Assembly (NCBI GenBank): GCA_019347945.1
Contig: JAHWKK010000002.1
Location: 62,001 to 126,000 of the forward strand
Direction: 5' to 3'
Origin: Acidobacteriota bacterium
Lineage (GTDB): Bacteria; Acidobacteriota; Thermoanaerobaculia; Gp7-AA8; JAHWKK01
Length of the DNA: 64,000 bases
Part shown: positions 9,476-16,709 of the stretch, piece after piece
Layout of the letters: each line of letters starts with the position of its first letter
How positions within the stretch are numbered: position 1 is the stretch's first letter
Program-made: the position numbers and the translations under genes
The notes under the pieces: model-generated
What the model saw: the letters and a program-made list of their open reading frames with translations, nothing else
Told to the model about the DNA's origin: nothing
Databases searched by the model: none

Positions 9476-11065
9476 TCAGGTGCGGAGAGAGACGAAGGCG
9501 TCGACAAGATCGGAGTCGAACTGGCGGCCTTTCGCCCCGGAAAGCCGACTGCACGCTTCCTCGACCGATACCGGCGGCTTGTACGAGTCCGGTGCCGTCA
9601 TCGCGTCGAACGCTTCGCAGATGTGAATGATTCTCGACCCGGTCGGGATCTCTTTCCCCTTCAGGCCTTCCGGATAACCTGTACCATCGACGCGCTCGTG
9701 ATGCGAATGAACCAGCGTTGCGATCTCGGCTCCGAGTGGAGAGCGTGAGATGATGGCCGCACCGACCATCGGATGCTGTCGCACGAGGATCATCTCCGAG
9801 TCGGAAAGTTGCCCCTTCCTCTGTATTCGCTCCCACCCGAGTGGCCTCATCCCGACGTCATGAACCATCCCGGCCAGCCGGATTCTCTCAATCTCCTCGC
9901 TTCCGAGGCCTGCCTTGCCGGCGAGCTCGGCAGCCATCGAAGCCACGCGCTCGGAGTGGTCGACCAGATCGGGAAGTGACTCCAGATCGGGCTCGATCAG
10001 TCGTAGGGCCACGTTCCGCATCAGCGGCGTGCGCGAGTGCGCGGCTACTGCGTTCGATACCGATTCCTCGACACACTTGTGAAGCCGTTCCAGAAGACTG
10101 CGTACGTCGCGCCCCGGAGTCTGGCTGAACGCCACGCTCAGAACGAGCTCGCCGAATTCGCGAAGCGGTGCCGCCATCAGCGAGGCGATGTCTCCCGGAA
10201 CAACCGGTGACCCTCCATTGCCGATCCAAGGGTCCTGCTGAACTTTCAACGGAGCAAGATCCCCGCCCCGCTTCTGCATCCAGGTGCCCAGCCGCTTCTG
10301 AATGTCGCTCACGGCTTCCGGAGAAATCGGACCGCGCGCAACCATGTAATACGTCAAAATGGTGGGTGACAGATCCGCCAGCCCTGCCGCCACGACCCCA
10401 CGGAGCCCGAGAAAAAGGCCGAGCATCGTGCGTGCCACATCCAGTCGCGCAGGATCGATCGGCTCGATCCGGCCCGAGCTCCGCGTCTTCCCCTTTTGCA
10501 GTTCCGTCTTCGCCCTCTCGACCACCGGAAGCATCCAGATCTCGTCATCGCCACCCTCGGAGCTCTGTCCCATCTCAGAAACCTGGATCTTCTTTTGGCC
10601 GAACAAACCCTCTTCAGCGAACAGATCGAGATAGGCGTCCGCGATCGCCTGCGAGCTCCGCACGTCCTTCGGCGTGAATGGCTGATCGCCCGCCTTGTCC
10701 CTGATGTCGAGAAAACCGACGAGCTTGCCCCGTGAGTAGATCGGCGCCACCAGAAGCCTGCTGGTGCCGGCATCATAGAGAAGCTCGGAAAACCTCATAT
10801 CCTCAGTCAGGTTGTTCAGGTAAAACGCTCCCCTTTTCATGATGAGGTTGTTGACCAGATCGTCGCGAGACTGGTGTTTGTCGGGGAGACCTTCCCGGAA
10901 GCCGTACTGGGTCACCGCCTTATAGGTTTCGTCACCTTCGGCGAGATACAGCGCGGCCTTTGTCGCCCGGATTTCCTCGAGGCACCGGTAGAGAAGTTCC
11001 TTGAACCGCGGTTCCAGTTTGGCCAGACTCATCCGGAGGAAGTATAGCCAGCTTTCGCGCTCCAC
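9476..11065 (-). CDS. GAF and HD-GYP domain protein (likely c-di-GMP phosphodiesterase)
   Basis: 529 residues from a GTG start; ATG 11032 is an alternative, and neither has a good Shine-Dalgarno. Residues about 15-160 look like a GAF sensor domain (APIYSRGKLVGFLDIRDK). A low-similarity middle part follows. From about residue 360 an HD-GYP domain appears: HSERVASMAAELA, MVHDVGM with the HD pair, RQHPMVGA, and HHERVDGTGYPEGL with the GYP signature. These metal ligands appear intact, so c-di-GMP hydrolysis is likely. No transmembrane segment is seen, so the signal is probably cytoplasmic. The 37.5-kb PilZ protein is another c-di-GMP candidate in the window. Confidence 0.85.
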   Translation of the reverse strand: MERESWLYFLRMSLAKLEPRFKELLYRCLEEIRATKAALYLAEGDETYKAVTQYGFREGLPDKHQSRDDLVNNLIMKRGAFYLNNLTEDMRFSELLYDAGTSRLLVAPIYSRGKLVGFLDIRDKAGDQPFTPKDVRSSQAIADAYLDLFAEEGLFGQKKIQVSEMGQSSEGGDDEIWMLPVVERAKTELQKGKTRSSGRIEPIDPARLDVARTMLGLFLGLRGVVAAGLADLSPTILTYYMVARGPISPEAVSDIQKRLGTWMQKRGGDLAPLKVQQDPWIGNGGSPVVPGDIASLMAAPLREFGELVLSVAFSQTPGRDVRSLLERLHKCVEESVSNAVAAHSRTPLMRNVALRLIEPDLESLPDLVDHSERVASMAAELAGKAGLGSEEIERIRLAGMVHDVGMRPLGWERIQRKGQLSDSEMILVRQHPMVGAAIISRSPLGAEIATLVHSHHERVDGTGYPEGLKGKEIPTGSRIIHICEAFDAMTAPDSYKPPVSVEEACSRLSGAKGRQFDSDLVDAFVSLRT

Positions 11066-11208
11066 TAGGGCGAACTGTCTCGTATCAGAGACAGATGTGG
11101 CATTGCTGCGACACTTACCGCGCGGCTGGTCAGGACATACGTCCTTTGTTTCACGATGTTTAGCCCGAACCGACGCCTGGCATCATCCTGGCTCTTGCAG
11201 CTCCCTCG

Positions 11209-12093
11209 ATGAGTCGCCAAAGGTCCCGCCGCACAATCGCCAATGCAGTCGCCATCGAGGGTCACGGCCTCCATTCGGGGATCTATACGACCCTGGAGCT
11301 CCGTCCGGCCAACCCGGGGGACGGCATCGTTTTCCACCGGAAGGACCTCGGAAACCTCGAGATCGCCGTCCGTCAGGACTCCACCACCGCGCTGGATCAC
11401 GCGACCTCGGTGGGCCTGGACGACGTCTCGGTCGGGACGATCGAACATCTTCTCTCGGCGATGCAGGCTTCCGGAGTCACAGATGCGTGCCTGGTGATCG
11501 ATGGCCCCGAGGTGCCGATCATCGATGGAAGCGCTCTTCCGTTCGTCCATCTGATCGAGGCAGCGGGCCTGCGCGAGCTCGACAGAGAGGCCTCTCCGAT
11601 CAGAATCGAGCGTCCGATCGTCGTGGAATCCGGTGACCGTTTCATCAGAATCGATCCGGCAGCCGAGCTTTCCGTCTCGTATACGATCGCCTTCGATCAT
11701 CCCGCAATCGGAGTTCAATCCCTCGACTGGGTCGCCGACCCGGTGAGCTTTGCAACCGAGATCGCACCCGCGCGTACCTTCGGCTTCCTCGCAGAGGTCG
11801 AGAAGCTGAGGGCCGTCGGCCTTGCGCGAGGGGGCTCGGTCGACAACTGCATCGTTCTCGACGACGCAACGGTGACGAATGGCCCGCTCCGATTTCACGA
11901 CGAGTTCGTTCGCCACAAGATCGTCGACCTGCTGGGAGATCTCGTTCTTCTGGAACGGCCGGTCATCGGCAGAATCACCGCCTACAAGGCGGGCCACGCG
12001 CTTCACTCCCGCTTCGTCGAGGCTCTGCTGAGGGCTTCGGAACAGGAGCAGCCGGCTCGTTCGGCGTCCCGCTACGATCGCACGGTCGTCTAA
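11209..12093 (+). CDS. lpxC: UDP-3-O-acyl-N-acetylglucosamine deacetylase
   Basis: 294 residues. LpxC makes the first committed, zinc-dependent step of lipid A synthesis. EGHGLHSG near the N-terminus, GTIEHLLSAM with zinc-ligand histidine, and HKIVDLLGDL with the second set of ligands are all present. The usual GH-x-L tail motif appears as GHALHSRFVEALL. Only this lipid A gene is in the window. The start is ATG 11209 with no clear Shine-Dalgarno. About 140 bp of spacer separates it from the divergent HD-GYP gene, so a promoter probably sits there. It is the best single indication of an LPS-type outer membrane. Confidence 0.96.
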   Translation: MSRQRSRRTIANAVAIEGHGLHSGIYTTLELRPANPGDGIVFHRKDLGNLEIAVRQDSTTALDHATSVGLDDVSVGTIEHLLSAMQASGVTDACLVIDGPEVPIIDGSALPFVHLIEAAGLRELDREASPIRIERPIVVESGDRFIRIDPAAELSVSYTIAFDHPAIGVQSLDWVADPVSFATEIAPARTFGFLAEVEKLRAVGLARGGSVDNCIVLDDATVTNGPLRFHDEFVRHKIVDLLGDLVLLERPVIGRITAYKAGHALHSRFVEALLRASEQEQPARSASRYDRTVV

Positions 12094-12149
12094 GTCGCCG
12101 AGGCTTCCCTGTTGCCTCGAAGTCCCACACTCCCGTAGCATCGAACGCA

Positions 12150-12671
12150 ATGACCGATCGAGCGAGCCGAAGAATGAGGCACATTCCTGCGCGTGGCTGG
12201 TTCGTGGGGCGCATCGATCACCGCACCCGGGAAACGATCGACCTCCTCTACCAGTCGGCCTTCGGAACGAGCCACGAAAACCGCGCTCTGGAGCATGCGA
12301 TCGAGGATGAGCTTCGAGAGATCATCAGGCTCCTCGGAGTCTTTTCGAGTCTCGCAGGATCGAAACGCCGTCCCGGCGACCGTCCGAGCCACCTCCGCGT
12401 CGAGCTCGAGGAAGCCATCAGCGATGCCGTGAAGACACTCGAGGCGATCGACTCGGAGCGCTTCGGCGTTTCCGCACCATCGGACTCATTCGAAACGTCC
12501 CCGTGGGAATCGCTTCTCGCAACATGGCTGGTCATCGACAAGCGTCTCGAATCGGTTCTGGAGAAGGTCGAGATTCTCGACGCCGAGGTTCGCTCCAGGC
12601 TTACGGAACGCCTCGGGCCGCCGTCCCCGAGCCTCGATCCGTATCTTCTGACTCAGTGGCAGCAGGCGTGA
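12150..12671 (+). CDS. Protein of unknown function, mostly alpha-helical
   Basis: 173 residues with no family I recognise. It is rich in charged helices (EDELREIIRLLGVF, RVELEEAISDAVKTLEAI, KRLESVLEKVEIL) and lacks a signal peptide or membrane segment. The helical pattern would suit a four-helix bundle or a coiled-coil partner protein. Its stop codon overlaps the GTG start of the downstream glycosyltransferase (GTGA), so the two are probably made together and may act in the same step. lpxC ends 56 bp upstream. Codon and base use look like the neighbours. Confidence 0.7.
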   Translation: MTDRASRRMRHIPARGWFVGRIDHRTRETIDLLYQSAFGTSHENRALEHAIEDELREIIRLLGVFSSLAGSKRRPGDRPSHLRVELEEAISDAVKTLEAIDSERFGVSAPSDSFETSPWESLLATWLVIDKRLESVLEKVEILDAEVRSRLTERLGPPSPSLDPYLLTQWQQA

Positions 12672-14206
12672 TCCGAGTCGCCTGGCTATCTCCACTGCCT
12701 CCCTCCAGAACCGGGATCGCCGACTACTCGGCGATGCTGCTCCCCCCTCTCGCCGAGCGTCTCGATCTGGTCGCGGCCAGCGATCAGCCTTCGATCGATC
12801 TGACCGGCGTCCGCACCGCCCCGATTGCCGAACTGCAGCGGGAGTCTTTCGACGTCGTCGTCGCCCAGATGGGCAACAATCTCCATCATGAACCGATCTA
12901 CCGCTTCCTGACCGAAAACGCCGGCCCCTCGGTCCTGGTTCTTCACGACATCGTTCTCCATCACCTCATCGCCGAGGTCACCCTCGCACGAGGCCTCGGC
13001 GATGAGTACGAACAGATTCTCGAAGCCGAGCATCGCGAGACGGGAGCCGCATTCGCTCGCGCACGTGCCGCAGGACTGCACCTCGAGATCGGAAACTTCC
13101 TTCTTCCGGCATCAGCGAGCTTCGCAAGCCTGGCCACACGCGTCATCGTTCATAACCGCTGGGCCCGTGAACGACTGTTGGAGCTCGGCGTGACGAGTCC
13201 CGTCACAGTGATCGATCATCCGCACCCTCCGCACGCGGCTGTTCGCTCCACGGACGCGCACCCCTCGATGCGTTCGCGTTTCGGGATTCCGTCCGACCGT
13301 CGGATGATCGGAGTATTCGGGTTCATCACCGAAGCGAAGCGACCGGCTGTGGTTCTGGAAGCATTCCAGCGCGCCCGGCAGTCGGATCCTTCGCTTCACC
13401 TGGCGTTTGTCGGGGAACCGGGGCCGACGGTCGATCTCGAGGCCCTTGCGGAAGGTCTCGGAGTGCCCGATGAGGTCTGGTCGGCCACCGGCTACGTCCC
13501 GGCCGAGGAGTTCGAGGCGATGCTTTCGGTCTGCGATGCGGTCGTCGCACTCCGCTATCCTTCAGCGGGCGAGAGCTCGGGCCCGCTCATTCAGCTCTTC
13601 CGGCACGGGATTCCTGTCGCGGTCAGCGACTATGCCCAATTCGCGGATCTTCCGCACCCGGTGGTCATCCACGTGCCGCTCGGCGAAGGAGAGATCGATC
13701 GCCTCGTCGCCTTCCTCGTGTCACCTCCGGACCGGAGGCTCGTCAGCGAAGCTCAGCACCGCTGGCTCGATCAGCACGGAGACCTCGGCTCAGTCGTGGA
13801 TCAGTACGTGCGGGAGATCGAGGCCGCGAACAGCCGACCCTCGCACCCTCCCACGATCCCGAAAAAAACCCGACTCGAAGGCGTTCCACTTCTTCCAACG
13901 CTCTCCGCTGATGCCAGCGTCAGAGGAAATGTTCTGCACGTTACCTTGCGCAACGACGGCACCAGAACGCTTCCTGCAAAACAGTGGGGACTGCCGTGGT
14001 ACGCCGTTAGCGTCGAGATCGAAACTCCCTCGGACCGTTCGTCCTTTCTCGAAGAGATGAAGGGTGACCTCGCAGCCGGCGCGTCCTTTTCGTTCGAGGT
14101 CGACGTTGGCGAGGTTTCGCAGGGAGCGATCGTGAGACTCGCCCATTACCAGGACCGGCTTCCAGGGCTCTCCCGGCCGTTCTACCAGAAGGAGATCCGG
14201 CTCTGA
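12668..14206 (+). CDS. Family 4-like glycosyltransferase with an added C-terminal beta domain
   Basis: 512 residues from a GTG that overlaps the previous stop. The N-terminal start VAWLSPLPPSRTGIADYS is typical of GT-B enzymes that act on sugar donors in the cytoplasm. A donor-binding half follows with IGVFGFITEAKRP, HLAFVGEPG and the acidic segment PSAGESSGPLIQLF. After about residue 390 the chain leaves the GT-B fold and ends in roughly 100 residues with a beta-sandwich look (NVLHVTLRNDGTRTLPAKQWG, GAIVRLAHYQDRLPG). Such tails can bind carbohydrate or lipid, but this is inference. It is coupled to the unknown helical protein upstream and the Nudix gene downstream. Confidence 0.8.
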   Translation: MIRVAWLSPLPPSRTGIADYSAMLLPPLAERLDLVAASDQPSIDLTGVRTAPIAELQRESFDVVVAQMGNNLHHEPIYRFLTENAGPSVLVLHDIVLHHLIAEVTLARGLGDEYEQILEAEHRETGAAFARARAAGLHLEIGNFLLPASASFASLATRVIVHNRWARERLLELGVTSPVTVIDHPHPPHAAVRSTDAHPSMRSRFGIPSDRRMIGVFGFITEAKRPAVVLEAFQRARQSDPSLHLAFVGEPGPTVDLEALAEGLGVPDEVWSATGYVPAEEFEAMLSVCDAVVALRYPSAGESSGPLIQLFRHGIPVAVSDYAQFADLPHPVVIHVPLGEGEIDRLVAFLVSPPDRRLVSEAQHRWLDQHGDLGSVVDQYVREIEAANSRPSHPPTIPKKTRLEGVPLLPTLSADASVRGNVLHVTLRNDGTRTLPAKQWGLPWYAVSVEIETPSDRSSFLEEMKGDLAAGASFSFEVDVGEVSQGAIVRLAHYQDRLPGLSRPFYQKEIRL

Positions 14207-14808
14207 GCAATGTCGAGCGGACCCTTGATCTGATCCTGCGGGAGCTCTCCTGTCGTCCGTCGCTGTCGATCGATCCCGGCCAGTTGCGTCGGGCGAGCGT
14301 TCTGATCTGTCTGATCGTACGCGACGGCCAACTGAACATCCTCTTCTCGGAGCGGTCTGCTGATCTCCCGGTTCACGGCGGTCAGATCTCGTTCCCCGGT
14401 GGTGCCATCGAGCCCGGCGAGGCCGGTGTCGACGCCGCACGTCGGGAGACCGAAGAGGAAGTCGGCATCCCACGGGATCGGATCACGATACTCGGCAGAC
14501 TCGACGACATCGAATCTCGAAGCGGCTTCGTGATCTCTCCATTCGTCGGAACTGCCCCCGCATCAGCCGAGTACATCCTCCAGCCCTCAGAGGTCGTCGC
14601 AACCTTCGAGATCCCGCTCGATGAGCTCATCCGTGAGGATCAGCCCAGGGTGCGTTACGTCAGCCGGCGAGGCGTAACCTATCCCGTGTTCTCGTTCGCG
14701 TGGGAGGACCGGGACGTCTGGGGACTCACCGCCCAGATCCTGAAATTCTTTCTCGATCGAGTGAGGCGGGCGGGCATCAACCAATCGAGTGATTCAGGAC
14801 TCCCCTGA
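14203..14808 (+). CDS. Nudix hydrolase, CoA pyrophosphatase-like
   Basis: 201 residues if it starts at CTG 14203. The Nudix box is GGAIEPGEAGVDAARRETEEEVGI, 23-residue type with intact glutamates; the preceding HGGQISFPGG matches the NudL/YeaB group that hydrolyses CoA and related dinucleotides. No ATG, GTG or TTG occurs in frame before TTG 14284, which would cut away the conserved N-terminal helix. The codon at 14203 is CTG, overlaps the upstream stop as CTGA, and has AAGGAG 8 bases upstream, so I prefer it. The 3' end overlaps a convergent small gene by 15 bp. Confidence 0.85.
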   Translation: MSNVERTLDLILRELSCRPSLSIDPGQLRRASVLICLIVRDGQLNILFSERSADLPVHGGQISFPGGAIEPGEAGVDAARRETEEEVGIPRDRITILGRLDDIESRSGFVISPFVGTAPASAEYILQPSEVVATFEIPLDELIREDQPRVRYVSRRGVTYPVFSFAWEDRDVWGLTAQILKFFLDRVRRAGINQSSDSGLP

Positions 14809-15069
14809 CATCTTCGAGAGCTTCTCTCTCAGTTCGACGACCCTGGCATGATGGTACTGATCGATGCGGCGCTGCAGCTCGTCCTCGGGCACTCCTGTCA
14901 GGTCTTCGGTATGGAGCTTCTTGAGTGCCCCGGCGGCGTAGATCTTGGTCTCGATTCTCCAGCTGGGACGGTAGAGGAACTCGGTCTGAATGGTGAGTTT
15001 CGTCGATCCGGCGTCGAAAGCATCGAGCCGTCCCATCGGAGCGGAAGCCGGCGGGCTCGCATCGGCCAT
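14794..15069 (-). CDS. Small conserved-looking protein of unknown function
   Basis: 91 residues. The central segment LTIQTEFLYRPSWRIETKI is predicted beta, and the end [23 protein letters not shown] is a long amphipathic helix. A longer overlapping frame (14777-15244) is Arg/Pro-rich and less protein-like. It lies 27 bp after the sigma factor and in the same direction, so it is probably in the dnaK-hspR operon. The ATG at 15069 is the only reasonable start. I do not recognise a family; from residue make-up it could bind a protein or nucleic acid. Confidence 0.65.
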   Translation of the reverse strand: MADASPPASAPMGRLDAFDAGSTKLTIQTEFLYRPSWRIETKIYAAGALKKLHTEDLTGVPEDELQRRIDQYHHARVVELREKLSKMSGES

Positions 15070-15096
15070 GCTCGGATTCTACTCCATTCGGGAGAG

Positions 15097-16260
15097 CTAA
15101 CGCCGGAGCGCGAGTCCCCGGCATTTCGACTCTGCCCTCGACTCGATCTGGCGAACCCTTTCGCGCGAGACCCCCATGATCAGCCCCACATCCCGCAGCG
15201 TGAACGACTCCCCTCCGAGTATGCCGTATCGGAGCAGCAGACATACACGCTCGAGCAACGGCAGCGCATCGATGGCTGCCGAGAGAGTGCCGCCGTGGTT
15301 GATCGCTTCGAGCGTGGCTGCCCTTTCGCGGCCGATTTGCTCGACCTCGCCCTGGAGGTCAGCGAGAGAAATCCAGAAGACCCATGATGCGTGCGGGTCC
15401 GGATTCGAGTTGAGCAGCAGATGGCTGAGCTCGGTCCAGTTCACTCCGAGGCTGTCTCCGAGCCGATCGACGGCCTGGTCGACCGCGTTTCGCACGACGC
15501 TCGGATCGACACCGATGAACTCGCCGATTTCCTCGACGCTCAACGGGCGATTGTCCGAAACTCCATAGCGGAGGGTCAGGACCAGGCGCTCCCGGGGATG
15601 GAGCTCGGCCAAGTCGTCGAGAAGGCGCTGGCGTCGATCGTCGATCTGCATGACTTCGTCGGCCGCAGCGATGGCCGTCTGCTCGAGGACGTCTTCGAGC
15701 TGAAGCCCGCCGTCGTTGCCGAGATCCTCATTGAGAGAGAAGCTGGTCTGACTCGCTCGGAGGAGAGTCTGGATCTCGTCGACGCTGACGTCGAGGGCGG
15801 CGGCGAGCTCCTGAGGAGTCGGCATGCCCTCGTCGCCCTCGATTCCCGCCCGGATCGCGCGCTCCAGCTTGACGAGCAGAGAGTGCTGTTTCTGGGGAAC
15901 GCGGAAAGCGCCCCTGTGCTCGGACAGGGCCTGCAGGATCGACTGGCGGATCCACCACACGGCATACGTGATGAACTTGACCTTTCGGCCCGGGTCGAAC
16001 TTCTGAGCGGCGTGAAGAAGTCCCAGGTTGCCCTCTTCGATCAGATCGAGAAGAGGCACACCGCTGCCACGGAACTTCTTTGCATAGGAGACTACGAAAC
16101 GGAGGTTGGACCTGACGAGACGATCGACTGCTTCCGCGTCACCCTCGCGGGCCCGGGTCGCGAGCTCGATCTCTTCTTCCGGGGTCAGGCGAGGATAGCG
16201 GGCGATCTCCTGCAGGTACGCCCGTAAGAGGTCGACTTCATCATCCCGTCTTCTTTTCAT
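15097..16260 (-). CDS. Sigma-70 family sigma factor with two region-4-like domains
   Basis: 387 residues. Region 1.2/2 covers about residues 9-122, with DLIEEGNLGLLHAAQKFDP and FITYAVWWIRQSI as in primary-type sigma factors. Region 3 covers about 122-200. A first region-4-like unit at about 210-272 (RERLVLTLRYG, then VEEIGEFIGV) has lost the usual TRERIRQIE recognition helix; it reads DPSVVRNAV. After a Trp-rich linker, a second unit at about 325-387 (LLERVCLLLRYG, LRDVGLIMGV, SRERVRQIES) keeps it. Region 1.1 is absent. ATG 16260 overlaps the end of hspR, with GTG 16269 possible. It is an alternative factor, possibly for heat shock; the target promoters are unknown. Confidence 0.9.
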   Translation of the reverse strand: MKRRRDDEVDLLRAYLQEIARYPRLTPEEEIELATRAREGDAEAVDRLVRSNLRFVVSYAKKFRGSGVPLLDLIEEGNLGLLHAAQKFDPGRKVKFITYAVWWIRQSILQALSEHRGAFRVPQKQHSLLVKLERAIRAGIEGDEGMPTPQELAAALDVSVDEIQTLLRASQTSFSLNEDLGNDGGLQLEDVLEQTAIAAADEVMQIDDRRQRLLDDLAELHPRERLVLTLRYGVSDNRPLSVEEIGEFIGVDPSVVRNAVDQAVDRLGDSLGVNWTELSHLLLNSNPDPHASWVFWISLADLQGEVEQIGRERAATLEAINHGGTLSAAIDALPLLERVCLLLRYGILGGESFTLRDVGLIMGVSRERVRQIESRAESKCRGLALRR

Positions 16261-16663
16261 CGTCCGCACCCGGAGTATGTGAGGTCAGCCGCTGCAAATG
16301 CCTGGCCTCCACCCTGACGAGCGCGGTCGCGCGATCGATCCGAATCCTTCGATCGATCACCTGTCCGCGTATCAAATCGAGCATCCGATCGGTATTGATC
16401 GAAGCTTCGTCCTGAAGCTTGCGGCACAATCCGAGTATAACCTCGACGCCCGCGAGGTTGACACCGAGATCACGCGTCAGTCGAAGAATCATTTCGAGGC
16501 GGCGAATCTCTTCCGGCCCGTAGATCCTGGTGTTTCCGTCCGTGCGGGATGGCTTCAGCAGACCCTCCCGCTCGTACATGCGAAGCGTCTGCGGATGAAT
16601 GTTGTAGCGCTCCGCCACGACCGAAATCATCACGAAACCGTCTCGTTTGGCTTTCCTCGGCAT
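16241..16663 (-). CDS. hspR: MerR-family heat shock repressor HspR
   Basis: 140 residues. The N-terminus VMISVVAERYNIHPQTLRMYEREGLL-type segment followed by KPSRTDGNTRIYGPEEIRRLE is the MerR helix-turn-helix and wing, in the HspR version. HspR binds HAIR operators before dnaK operons, using DnaK itself as co-repressor, and is released when DnaK is occupied by unfolded protein. It starts 46 bp after dnaK. Its 3' end overlaps the start of the sigma factor by 20 bp. A tail of charged residues (GADDEKKTG) follows the core. Confidence 0.93.
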   Translation of the reverse strand: MPRKAKRDGFVMISVVAERYNIHPQTLRMYEREGLLKPSRTDGNTRIYGPEEIRRLEMILRLTRDLGVNLAGVEVILGLCRKLQDEASINTDRMLDLIRGQVIDRRIRIDRATALVRVEARHLQRLTSHTPGADDEKKTG

Positions 16664-16673
16664 GATCTGAAGT

Positions 16674-16700
16674 CGGGGCGGAGCGCACAGAGGCGCCCCG
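16674..16700 (-). other. Intergenic hairpin between dnaK and hspR
   Basis: A perfect 7-bp stem (CGGGGCG with CGCCCCG) closes a 13-base loop in the 46-bp spacer. There is no U-run, so a terminator is unlikely. It may set differing dnaK and hspR message levels by processing or stability, as is common in dnaK operons. Confidence 0.4.
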
Positions 16701-16709
16701 CCCTGTCCT

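Noticed and set aside
14777-15244. 155-codon minus-strand alternative to the 91-residue small protein
   Set aside because: Arg/Gly-rich and overlaps the end of the sigma gene by about 150 bp; the 91-residue frame has a natural protein make-up and a good start.
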